Of a stretch of 64,000 nucleotides of DNA, positions 9,547 through 18,462 are shown one piece after another. The stretch's first letter is position 1; each line of letters begins with the position of its first letter. The notes below the pieces were generated by a model. That model was not told the DNA's origin. It saw nothing but the letters and a program-made list of their open reading frames with translations, and searched no databases. This DNA is from Mesomycoplasma ovipneumoniae. GTDB lineage: Bacteria > Bacillota_I > Bacilli_A > Mycoplasmatales > Metamycoplasmataceae. Location: assembly GCA_009756935.1 (NCBI GenBank), contig VZDP01000003.1, positions 38,541-102,540 of the forward strand. The letters are read 5' to 3'. Made by a program: the position numbers and the translations under genes.

Positions 9547-11029
9547 ACTAATTCTTACTAAATTTTTGGGAACAACCCTTTTAATTCCGGCATTTTTTTT
9601 AACTTCCTGTGGAAATTTAATTACTTTTATTACTAAACAGATTTTTAACATAGATGACGGAATTAACAATCCAGAAAATTACAATTCTTACTATTTTTTA
9701 AATTTACTAGCAAAACATTATGAAGAATTTAATACAAAAAACGGTACTTTTCCAGCCCTAAATTTGTTTTATAATCAACCAGAAAAACAACGGGACAACA
9801 TTTGATTCCTTCGCGAACCTGATGATCTAATAATTGAAAACTTAGAACAATTTCAAAAAAATATAGTTGATAGAACTGAAGAAATTATAAAAAATAATCC
9901 TAATTTTGCAAATGTTAATACTTCTGAACTCAAGTCAGAATTTGAAGACAAATTTCTAAAAGGAGAACTTCTTGAAAAAGTCTTAGAAAAAAACAATATT
10001 ATAATAAACGAACATGTTAGATATTCATCGACAACTCGTGTTACCTACTATTATTTTGAAGAAAATGGTTTTTCAAGCATTACAGCCACAAGATTTGTAC
10101 CAGATTATGTTATAGATTCAAAATTAATTGAACCTGACAGAGTTTTTGATGATTCGCCTTTTTTTAATGTTATAGTCTATCCTAAAAATAAAACAATCAC
10201 CTTTAGGGACATTGACGAAGGAATTTACACCGACGATAATGATAACATTATAGATTATAAAGAACAGAAAAAAAAGAAAATATCAATTGAACAAGAAGCT
10301 AGAAAAATTTATAATAAGCTAGCAAAAAGGTACAATTTGCCAAAAAACAAGATTAGTACTTCTTCCCCCTTTTTTATGTCTAGTATTATCAATTTTAGCC
10401 AAAAAATTAATAATATTAAAACTTTAAAGCCAAAAATTCTTGATTTAATTACAAATAAAATTAATCCTTGATCTAACAGTTTTTTACCAAAAAAACATGC
10501 TATTATTAAAAATATTGACGAATTTAAGACAACAATTATTGACCGAATTTTAAAATTGGATCCTAAATTAAAAATTGACCAAAATGATCTAATTTCTGAT
10601 TTTCAACAGAAATTTTTAAAGGGCGAAAAACTTAATGAATTTCTAAAAAATAATAATATTTTTATTTACGAAACTTGAGAGCGAATTGGTTATGAACCAT
10701 TTTGAGGAAGTGTTCTCCAGCCCATATCGACTCCTACTAATTTTTCAAAAAGAGTAGAATGAGAAAAATTGGTTCTTAGAAAAACAGAAAATAATAATAT
10801 TTTTTTGACAACAATTTTTCAAACGGATTTAGCACAAAATTTTATTACAATCCCTGAATCTAGTTTTCAAAAAGCGGCCTTCCAAATCTTGGCTTTTCAT
10901 AAGAATAAAAATATCGTTTTTGATAAAAACGTTAGTCGACTTGAACTAATTGAAGATTTAAAAAACAATTATTTAGATAAATATGAAGAATCAAAAAAGA
11001 AAAAATGACTAGATAAAAATTACATATAA
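9533..11029 (+). CDS. Lipoprotein A of the protease-lipoprotein module
   Basis: A 498-residue protein (TGA = Trp throughout). The signal ends in a lipobox LTSC at about residue 27, so it is probably lipid-anchored on the cell surface. It is ~80% identical by eye to the protein at 13558-15009. Two related segments are present: NLEQFQKNIVDR...KFLKGELLEKVLEKNNI and later NIDEFKTTIIDR...KFLKGEKLNEFLKNNNI. This suggests an internal duplication. No known domain is recognised. It overlaps the protease remnant exactly as lipoprotein B overlaps the intact protease, so the pair probably acts together. Start is ATG 9533 or 9536. Confidence 0.85.
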
Positions 11030-11034
11030 GTCTG

Positions 11035-11190
11035 AATTAGTAGAAAAATCAGGCAAATAGTTTTTTTCTATGATTTTGACTGCACCACTTTTGCTAATTT
11101 TTTCTCTCATGTTCATTTTAAAAGATTTGGATAAATAATTTACCTAATATAAAACTTGGGCTTTTATATGATAAGTAACTTTTAAGGACC
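11035..11190 (-). mobile_element. Decayed 3' end of the IS3-type element
   Basis: Sequence from the AGTAGAAAAATC block to about 11190 aligns with the 3' end of the IS at 62644-62800 (same orientation): the terminal block, the TGATTTTGACTGCACCACTTTTG core, and the end of the transposase gene with point changes and indels. Only ~155 bp remain. The 11190-11460 stretch that follows contains no gene. Confidence 0.75.
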
Positions 11191-11322
11191 TGGTTTAATT
11201 TTATTTTCTTTTTTATGGCAAAAGGTCAATAATTTATTGTGAGAATTTTAAAATTTTTTAGAATATTGAAAATTATTAATAAATAAAGCTCATGATTATT
11301 AGTAATAATTTGTTAATAAAAG

Positions 11323-11430
11323 TATAATGATAAAATATTTATTTAAAAGTATAAGTCGGGTTTTCAATAAAAAAATTAAAGTGATAATAAAATGAATATA
11401 ATTAAATTAAAAAGCCAAAAGATGTTATAA
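11323..11430 (+). promoter_or_regulatory. Candidate promoters of the S8 protease-lipoprotein B pair
   Basis: TATAAT at 11323-11328 and again at 11425-11430 precede the ATG at 11463 by ~135 and ~33 bp. The second is the better placed. Confidence 0.45.
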
Positions 11431-11462
11431 TTTTTATAAATAATTTTAATTGGGTGTGAAAA

Positions 11463-13568
11463 ATGAAATTAGCAAAATTTAAAAAAATAATTTTATTATT
11501 GGTGTTTTGACCATCAATTTTTTTAATATATCACTCTTTTCTTATAAATTTTGATACTAAAAAATATTGATATGCTTCAAATTTTAGTAATAAAATCGAT
11601 ATAAGTGAGCCTTTTGCCAAACAGTTAAGTAACTCGCCAAAAATTAATGATTTTGATAATCAATTCGAATTAAAACTATTGTTAAACCCTGATTTCTTGA
11701 GTACTGAGTCTAAAGAAATTAATAATTTTAATCTTGAATTTATTAAAAAAATAGAAAAATCAGGATTAAAATTCAAAGAAGCTAAGAGCAGTAAAATATT
11801 ACCAATTGTATGGTTTTATTTTGATACCGAGAATGATAGAGAGTTTTTTGTAAAAAATTCAATGGAAAACTCGTTCATTAGTCGTTACATTGTATATAAA
11901 AATGAAGGAGATAAAAAAACAAAGCCTTTAAGTTGGTTTCATTATAATAATCAATTTCTAAATGGTTACAATTATTATTTACCTAAATATTTATTTCCTA
12001 AAAGTCAAATTGACAAGTTTAAAGAATCAATGTCAAAAAATATTAAGATTGTTAATTTTGAAGAACAGGCTAATAAGGATAAATTAACTTACAAATCACC
12101 ACAAACAAAAGTTGGTGCAATCGAAGTTGAGCATGAATTTAACTATGATTTTAAGAGTTATTTTAATGATAATAACATTCATATTAACGACTTGGGATCT
12201 ACTAATAAGTGAATTAAACCAATTACAACGAAGTATGATGAAAACGAACCATATCATTCAACTTTAGTATCGTTAATATTAGGTAGTAAACTAGGTATTG
12301 ATACCAAGTCAACTTCCTATTTGTCTATATTTACTACTAACAGTCAGTGACAAAAAGCAATTGAATGAATGGTTGAAACGAATAATGTTAGGGTAATAAA
12401 TCACAGTTATGGGGCCACAGGAAAAGATTTTTACGATTATAAAGAAGACGCCTTTTTTCTTGATTTTTTAGCAAGAAAATATGGTGTTATTAACGTTTTT
12501 TCAGCTGGTAACGGTGCAATGGAATATTCTGATGAGAAATACGAAGACCACCCTTGAATAGATAAAAAAAAATTATCTTTAAATTCTATAGTTGTTGGCG
12601 CACTCGATGATAATTCTGAGCCTTGAAAAATTACCAAAAACAAAATTGCTGACTATTCAAATTATAAAACTGGCCAAGAATATTATGAATTGGCCAAACC
12701 TTTAGTCGTCGCTCCCGGGCGAATTTATAATCCTGTTACTAATCATTTTAAGGATGATTTTGTTAATGGAACTAGTTTTGCAGCCCCTATTGTCACTGGT
12801 TTAATATCAACATTCCTAAGAGAAAAACCAAATTTAGATAATGATGATAATAGACTAATAGCATTAAAAGCGATTTTATCTGCTTCAGCAATTTCACCAG
12901 ATCATAGTGATTTAACTAAAAAGAAAAATGGTTATTTTGAAAAATATGGCTCAGGCACTCCCGATTTTAAAAATATGTTAAAAGCTAGTGAAAATACCTA
13001 CTTTATTAGTGACCAAAAAAAATCAGAACATGAAACAATTTTTACTAGCAAACCATTCTGAGTAAATTCAAACGACAAAATTAAAGCTTCTTTGTCTTGA
13101 ATGTTTAATGCCGGTCTTTTAAAAAATAAAGTAGCCGTGCCTGACAAGAGCAACTACGTAAGTTGATGATGATTTTTAACACCTTTTACTCCGATTGGTT
13201 TACCAGTTGCAGGCGCCGCTGCTATTTTAGATGCTAAATCTAAGATTAACCAACATAAAAATGACTTTGACAAATGGTTAGAAACACATATTAATTCTGA
13301 ACGTTTAAAATTAAAAGCTACTAAAGAAAATCAAAATGGCAATTTTGTTTCAGATTATGATTTGTATTTGCAAAAACTTGATTCAAATAATAATTGAGTT
13401 GATGTTTCTTGGTCAACAAGCTCTAAAAGCAATGATGAATTAATTGATTTTAAAGCGGAAAAATCAGGCCACTACCGGCTTTATGTGAAAAAATTTAAAT
13501 CTGTAACTTTTGATAATTCTGTTGAAGATAAATTAGCACTTTCTTATTTGGTTAATAATGAAAAATAA
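11463..13568 (+). CDS. Subtilisin-like (S8) serine protease, membrane-anchored, Glu in place of catalytic Asp
   Basis: A 701-residue protein with an N-terminal hydrophobic segment (KIILLLVFWPSIFLIYHSFL) that should anchor it outside the cell. The S8 core is clear: H265 in EPYHSTLVSLILG, oxyanion N350 in VFSAGNG, SIVVGA, VVAPG and S438 in NGTSFAAPIVTGL. The strand that normally carries Asp (VxVIDTG) reads VGAIEVE, giving Glu221. A second hydrophobic stretch near residue 570 (FLTPFTPIGLPVAGAAAIL) may be membrane-associated. The stop overlaps the lipoprotein B start by 11 bp, so translation is coupled. It probably processes host or mycoplasma surface proteins; the substrate is unknown. Confidence 0.88.
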
Positions 13569-15009
13569 ACTAATTCTCACTAAATTTTTGGGAACAACCC
13601 TTTTAATTCCGACATTTTTTTTAACTTCCTGCGGAAATTTAATTCATTTTATTGATAAAGAAATTTTTAACAAAGATGACGGAATTAACAATCCCCAAAA
13701 TTACAATTCTCACTATTTTTTAAATTTACTAGCAAAGCATTATGAAGAATTTAATGCAAAAAACGGAACTTTTTCAGCCTTAAATCTGTTTTATAATCAA
13801 CCCAAAAAGCAGCGGGACAAATTTTTATTCCTTGGCGAACAAAGTAGAATAACAATTGAAAACCTCGAACAATTTCAAAAAAATATTGTTGATAGAACTG
13901 AAGAAATTATAAAAAATAATCCTAATTTTGCCAAAATGAATACTTCTGAACTCAAGTCAGAATTTGAAGACAAATTTCTAAAAGGAGAACTTCTTGAAAA
14001 AGTATTAGAAAAAAATAATATTATAATACGCGAACGTGTCAGATATTCAAGGCCAACTCGTGTTACCTACTATTATTTTGAAGAAAATGGTTCTTCAAAC
14101 ATTACAGCCACAAGATTTGTGCCAGATTTTGTTAAAGAAGGAGAATTAGTTCAACCCGATGTAGTTTTTAAAGATTCGCCTTTTTTTAATGTTATAGTCT
14201 ACCCTAAAAATAAAACAATCACCTTTAGGGATATTGATGAAAAAATTTATGCTGGTGATAATGATAAAATTATAGATTATGAAAAGAAGAAAATATTAAT
14301 TGAAACAGAAGCTAGAAAAATTTATAATAAACTCGCAAAAAAGTACAATTTGTCAAAAAACGAGATTAGTGGTTCATCCCCCTCTTTTATGTTTAAAATT
14401 ATCGATTTTAGCCAAGAAATTAATAATATTAAAACTTTAAAGCCAAAAATTCTTGATTTAATTACAAATAAAATTAATCCTTGATCTAACAGTTTTTTAC
14501 CAAAAAAACATGCAATTATTAGAAATATTGACGAATTTAAAACAACAATTATCGACCGAATTTCAAAATTAGATCCTAAATTAAAAATTGACCAAAATGA
14601 TCTAATTTCTGATTTTGAACAAAAATTTCTAAACGGCGAAAAACTTGATGAATTTCTGAAAAATAATAATATTTTTATTTACGAAACTTGGGAACGAATT
14701 GGTTATGAACGATTTTGGGGAACAGTCCTGCAACCCATATCGCCCCCTACTAATTTTTCAAAAAGGACTGAATGAGAAAAATTGGTTTTTAGAAAAACAG
14801 AAAATAATAATATTTTTTTGACAACAATTTTTAAGACGGATTTAACACTAAATTTTAATACAATTCCTGAATCTAGTTTTGAGAAAGTTGCCTTCCAAAT
14901 CTTGGCTTTTCCCAAGAATAAAAGCATTGTTTTTGATAAAAACATTAGTCGACTTGAACTAATGGAAGATTTAAAAAACAATTATTTAGATAAGTATGAA
15001 GAAAAATAA
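13558..15009 (+). CDS. Lipoprotein B of the protease-lipoprotein module
   Basis: A 483-residue paralogue of the protein at 9533-11029 with lipobox LTSC (~residue 26) and the same two related internal segments. It differs mainly in loops (for example after RYSRPTR). It is translationally coupled to the S8 protease, so protease and lipoprotein are likely co-expressed on the surface. TGA codons encode Trp (NPWSNS, RTEWEK). No known family is recognised. Confidence 0.87.
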
Positions 15010-15047
15010 AAAGAAAATGCAAAAGAAAAAAACCATATATAAGTTTA

Positions 15048-15090
15048 AATTAGTAGAAAAATCAGACAAATAATTTTTTATTTATAGTTT
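15048..15090 (-). repeat. IS3-type terminal fragment
   Basis: TTAGTAGAAAAATCAGACA and the following T-rich block match the 3' terminus of the local IS. It sits in the same position after lipoprotein B as the longer relic after lipoprotein A, so it appears to be part of the duplicated module. Confidence 0.6.
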
Positions 15091-15136
15091 GTGGTAAAAA
15101 CTCTTTTGCATTTTAAGCAACCATTTTATAGACTTC

Positions 15137-15221
15137 TTTTACTTCTAAAAGTAAAAAACCTAAAAAGCATAAAGTTAAAATCTAAAATAATAAACTTGCT
15201 TTTGCTGTGCAAAAAGCAAGT
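15137..15221. terminator. Bidirectional terminator region between lipoprotein B and rbgA
   Basis: Two hairpins: TTTTACTT/AAGTAAAA (15137-15157) and ACTTGCTTTT/AAAAAGCAAGT (15194-15221). Both are A/T-flanked and lie between convergent genes. Nothing else is seen in 15010-15293 apart from the IS fragment. Confidence 0.5.
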
Positions 15222-15293
15222 AAAACAAGTTGTTTTTGCATCTAAATTAATACAATAATTTAGATATTTTTAAAAATAAATTATCTAAAAAAA

Positions 15294-16112
15294 TTAATCT
15301 AGTGTGATTTTTTGTCTACCAATATGCATTAAAAATCACTTTCGGCAACGAGGCAAATCTAGACCGCTTTTATTTATAAAATTTTTATTTTTGCATAAAA
15401 TCAACAAGTTTTCTTCAATTTCTGAATCAATTAGCGAGGGTTTTAGTTCTAAATCTGTTATGAAATTTGGATATTGTTCAGAAATTATTTTGTATGCTTC
15501 AATAAAAAGATCACTAATATTTAGAATTTCTCACCTTATCAAACCAATAATAGCTAATTTTACGGCTAAAATTTGATCGTCCATTTTTGGCAATAGGATA
15601 CCTGGGGTGTCAAGAAAAAGAAATTTATCATAGCTAATTCATTGATTATTTCTCGTTATTCCCGGTTGGTTTCCTACTTTTAGCTGTGATTTTGTGATTA
15701 AATTTATTAGCGTTGATTTTCCAGTGTTAGGTACTCCGACAACAAAACATTTTAGACTTGGCGAAAAAAATTTAGTTGAATTTTTTTCTTGTTTTATTTT
15801 AAAAATTTTATTTAAATATGATATAATTTCTAATCTAGCTGAATAATCTCGCAAATTTACAAAGAGAACAAAAAATTTTTTATCCGTAAAAAATTTTTTT
15901 ATTTTAGTGAATTTGTTTTTATCAGCTAGATCAATTTTTGTTACTATTACTAGTGTCATTTTTTGCTTTGCAATTTGCAAAAAATTCTCATTTAGACTAG
16001 AAATAGGACATCTCCCATCCACAACTAAAATAAAAAGATCTGCTATTCGCGCTTTATTTTCTATGTCATTTATGCTTTTTGCCATATGGCCTGGAAATCA
16101 ATTTATTTTCAT
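15294..16112 (-). CDS. rbgA: Ribosome biogenesis GTPase RbgA/YlqF
   Basis: A 272-residue circularly permuted GTPase: G4 (TKIDLAD) precedes G1 (GVPNTGKSTLIN), then the G2 area (QPGITRNNQW) and G3 (DTPGILLP). The N-terminus MKINWFPGHMAKS is the family signature. RbgA acts in late 50S assembly. TGA codons encode Trp, and the real start is ATG 16112, not the internal ATG at 16085. It faces the lipoprotein module; the tRNA array starts 51 bp beyond its start in the opposite direction. Confidence 0.94.
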
Positions 16113-16148
16113 GCAATAAATTATAAATCTTTTTATTAAAAAAGTGGT

Positions 16149-16154
16149 ATAATT
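16149..16154 (+). promoter_or_regulatory. -10 element of the tRNA array
   Basis: TATAAT (GTGGTATAATTG) lies 10 bp before tRNA-Arg. Another TATAAT precedes tRNA-Pro near 16304. Confidence 0.6.
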
Positions 16155-16163
16155 GTAAATTGT

Positions 16164-16240
16164 GGTCACGTAGCTCAGTAGGATAGAGCACGAGCCTTCT
16201 AAGCTTGTGGTCAGAGGTTCGAATCCTCTCGTGATCGCCA
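16164..16240 (+). tRNA. tRNA-Arg (UCU)
   Basis: 77 nt, acceptor GGTCACG/CGTGATC, anticodon TCT in CTTCTAA, encoded CCA. Confidence 0.95.
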
Positions 16241-16316
16241 TTTTTTTATTTTTAAAAATAAAAAAAATAAATAAAAAAATTTTGCTTTTTCAAAAAATAG
16301 TGTATAATTATTAATT

Positions 16317-16393
16317 GGAGAAGTAGCTCAGCTTGGCAGAGCGCTACGTTTGGGACGTAGTGGTCGCAGGTTCAAATCCTGTCTTCTTCACCA
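16317..16393 (+). tRNA. tRNA-Pro (UGG)
   Basis: 77 nt, acceptor GGAGAAG/CTTCTTC, anticodon TGG in TTTGGGA, encoded CCA. Confidence 0.95.
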
Positions 16394-16396
16394 TTT

Positions 16397-16473
16397 GGGG
16401 GGGTAGCTCATCTGGCTAGAGCGCCTGTTTTGCACGCAGGAGGTAGAGGGTTCGACTCCCTTCCTCTCCACCA
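16397..16473 (+). tRNA. tRNA-Ala (UGC)
   Basis: 77 nt, acceptor GGGGGGG/CCTCTCC with G-U pairs, anticodon TGC in TTTGCAC, encoded CCA. Confidence 0.94.
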
Positions 16474-16475
16474 TT

Positions 16476-16552
16476 GGCTCTATAGCTCAGTTGGTTAGAG
16501 CGTCCGGTTCATACCCGGAAGGTCATGAGTTCGAATCTCCTTGGAGCCACCA
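16476..16552 (+). tRNA. tRNA-Met (CAU), elongator
   Basis: 77 nt, acceptor GGCTCTA/TGGAGCC, anticodon CAT in TTCATAC, encoded CCA. Assigned as elongator by order in the cluster and by stem sequence. Confidence 0.85.
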
Positions 16553-16582
16553 ATTTTCATATAATATATAACAAAATCGCCT

Positions 16583-16658
16583 GGATCTATAGCTCAGCGG
16601 TTAGAGCATCCGGCTCATAACCGGTTGGTCATTGGTTCGAATCCAGTTAGATCCACCA
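16583..16658 (+). tRNA. tRNA-Ile (CAU, lysidine-modified)
   Basis: 76 nt, acceptor GGATCTA/TAGATCC, anticodon CAT in CTCATAA. The CTCATAA loop, TTGGTC variable region and place after tRNA-Met match Ile2, whose C34 becomes lysidine. An elongator Met identity cannot be fully excluded. Confidence 0.75.
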
Positions 16659-16662
16659 AAAT

Positions 16663-16753
16663 GGGCAATTACCCAAGTGGCTGAAGGGACTAGTCTTGAA
16701 AACTGGCAGGGGTGTGAAAGCCCGCGGGGGTTCGAATCCCTCATTGCCCGCCA
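16663..16753 (+). tRNA. tRNA-Ser (UGA)
   Basis: 91 nt with a long variable arm, acceptor GGGCAAT/ATTGCCC, anticodon TGA in CTTGAAA, encoded CCA. Confidence 0.95.
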
Positions 16754-16780
16754 TTTATTTTAAAAAAAAAATCTTAACAC

Positions 16781-16855
16781 AGCGGAGTAGAGCAGAGGTA
16801 GCTCGTTGGGCTCATAACCCAAAGGCCGTAGGTTCGATTCCTACCTCCGCAACCA
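16781..16855 (+). tRNA. tRNA-fMet (CAU), initiator
   Basis: 75 nt with stem GCGGAG/CTCCGC, an unpaired first base (A1/A72) and three G-C pairs in the anticodon stem (TTGGG-CTCATAA-CCCAA), all initiator traits. Confidence 0.92.
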
Positions 16856-16856
16856 A

Positions 16857-16932
16857 GGTCTAGTAGTAAAGTGGTTAATACGCCTCTCTGTCACGGAGGA
16901 GATCGCGGGTTCGATCCCCGTCTAGACCGCCA
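16857..16932 (+). tRNA. tRNA-Asp (GUC)
   Basis: 76 nt, acceptor GGTCTAG/CTAGACC, anticodon GTC in CTGTCAC, encoded CCA. Confidence 0.95.
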
Positions 16933-16933
16933 T

Positions 16934-17009
16934 GGCTCCGTAGCTCAGTTGGTAGAGCAACGGTTTGAAGCACCGTGTGTCACTGGTTCGATTCCTGTCG
17001 GAGCCACCA
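16934..17009 (+). tRNA. tRNA-Phe (GAA)
   Basis: 76 nt, acceptor GGCTCCG/CGGAGCC, anticodon GAA in TTGAAGC, encoded CCA. It is the last member of the array. Confidence 0.95.
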
Positions 17010-17051
17010 TACCTAATTGCAAGCTCCAATAATTTATAAGTAGTTATAATA

Positions 17052-17079
17052 AAAATGTCGTAGATTACGGCATTTTTTA
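17052..17079 (+). terminator. Terminator of the tRNA array
   Basis: ATGTCGTA-GAT-TACGGCAT followed by TTTTT: a clear stem-loop with a T-run. Confidence 0.8.
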
Positions 17080-17172
17080 ATTTTTAATTTTTTTTTAATA
17101 TTTTTTAGTTAAAAAAAATATTTATCTTGTAAAATTTAGTATTTATTTTTATGTAGAGAGAAGGTATTAACA

Positions 17173-18063
17173 ATTTTTTACCAAAATCCGGATTTTTATC
17201 TTTCCCTTACTGTAAATTTACTAATTTTCCTTTTAATTATTCTAGCAGTTCCGGTTTTAATAGTATTTTTGATTGCAATTGTTAAACCGCGAATTAAACG
17301 AACGTCAAATATTTATCTCTATTCACTCAGCACCGGTCTCTTGTTAATGGTTGCAACAGTTGGACTTATGCAAGAAGGGTTTAATGGCGCTGAAAATTTC
17401 GCTCATAGCTATGGTGATCTAGAAAATTTATTTAAAATTCTAATAATTGGCGGTGGCTCAATTTTAGGTCTGACAAGTGTTTTTATTGCCCGTTGATTTT
17501 TTATTCGCATTTTTAAAAAAGATTTGCATCTGGATCACAAACAGCACGATCATAGCGATCATATTGTAAATTTTTCTGACATTGACAGTCCAAAATCTGC
17601 TTGACTTGCAATTTTACTTCTACTTTCACACCGAACAATTGATGGATTTATACTAGGATCTGTCATTGCCAGAGTGACTGCAGGAGAGGAAGTTAATTGA
17701 TATTTAATTGGAACTTTTGTTGCTCATATGTTAATTGAAATTTTAATTATTCACTATCGGCAAGTTCAATATGGTCAAAGTATCAAAAAGTCCGTAATTT
17801 ACAACCTAATTACAACGTTAATTTTAATTCCAATTATTGTAATAGGTGCTTTTTTGAATAGATTTTTTATTCAAACTGGTTGACTAATTCCATTTTTCAA
17901 TGTTTCTGGTGGAGCAATTTTGAGTTTTGTGGTAATAATCGAATTAGTTCCTGAATTTATTCACCTCAGGAATAATTCCTCAAAACAATGGCATATTTCG
18001 CTTATTCTTTTTGCAGCCGGAATTGTTTTTGCTTTAATTCTTTTAACTCTTCACCAACACTAG
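17173..18063 (+). CDS. ZIP-family metal transporter
   Basis: About 296 residues with ~8 membrane segments. ZIP-like metal-site segments are LLLSHRTIDGFILGS and FVAHMLIEILI, and there is a His-rich cytoplasmic loop (HDHSDH), all typical of divalent cation (Zn/Fe/Mn) import. No ATG, GTG or TTG occurs in frame next to the good ribosome site AGAGAAGG (17157-17164). The frame stays open upstream, so translation probably starts at ATT 17173 or TTA 17167; the first TTG in frame (17269) would delete the first membrane helix. Trp is encoded by TGA in several helices. Confidence 0.8.
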
Positions 18064-18118
18064 TTTTTGAATAGTGTAACTTAATTTAGCAAGTTTTTTG
18101 CAAATTTTTAGAAAATTT

Positions 18119-18143
18119 CGAGCCTTACAAAGCTCGTTTTTTT
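18119..18143 (+). terminator. Terminator after the ZIP transporter
   Basis: CGAGCCTT-ACA-AAGCTCG followed by a run of T. The rest of 18064-18462 holds a weaker ATGCTGTA/TACGACAC stem near 18215 and AT-rich DNA with no gene. Confidence 0.75.
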
Positions 18144-18462
18144 ATTTTTTAAAGGAATTTTCTTGAATTATTAGGACCAAAATTTTAACTATTACAGTTT
18201 TAGTTTTATTATAAAAATGCTGTATTTTACGACACTTTTTTAGTTGAGTGCTGTTTTTTATCTAAGGTTTGAATTTCAACTTTCGGTTCAGATTATTTTT
18301 GTAATCAAAACTAAATTGACTATTATCTAAATTAAAATATTTTTTTAATTATGTTGGCATACATAATTAAAAAAATTTTCGAAGTTTTTCAACCAAAAAT
18401 TCAAAAAAAGCCGCAAATTATGGTATAATTTTAAAATTAGTATTGCTTTTAAAAGGAAATAT

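Noticed and set aside
14703..14981. Minus-strand ORF within lipoprotein B
   Set aside because: It is a shadow of the coding strand; the sense frame is conserved between the two paralogues.
16476..17009. CRISPR-like regular spacing of repeats in the tRNA array
   Set aside because: All units fold as tRNAs with CCA ends; no identical repeats or spacers. No CRISPR array is seen anywhere in the window.
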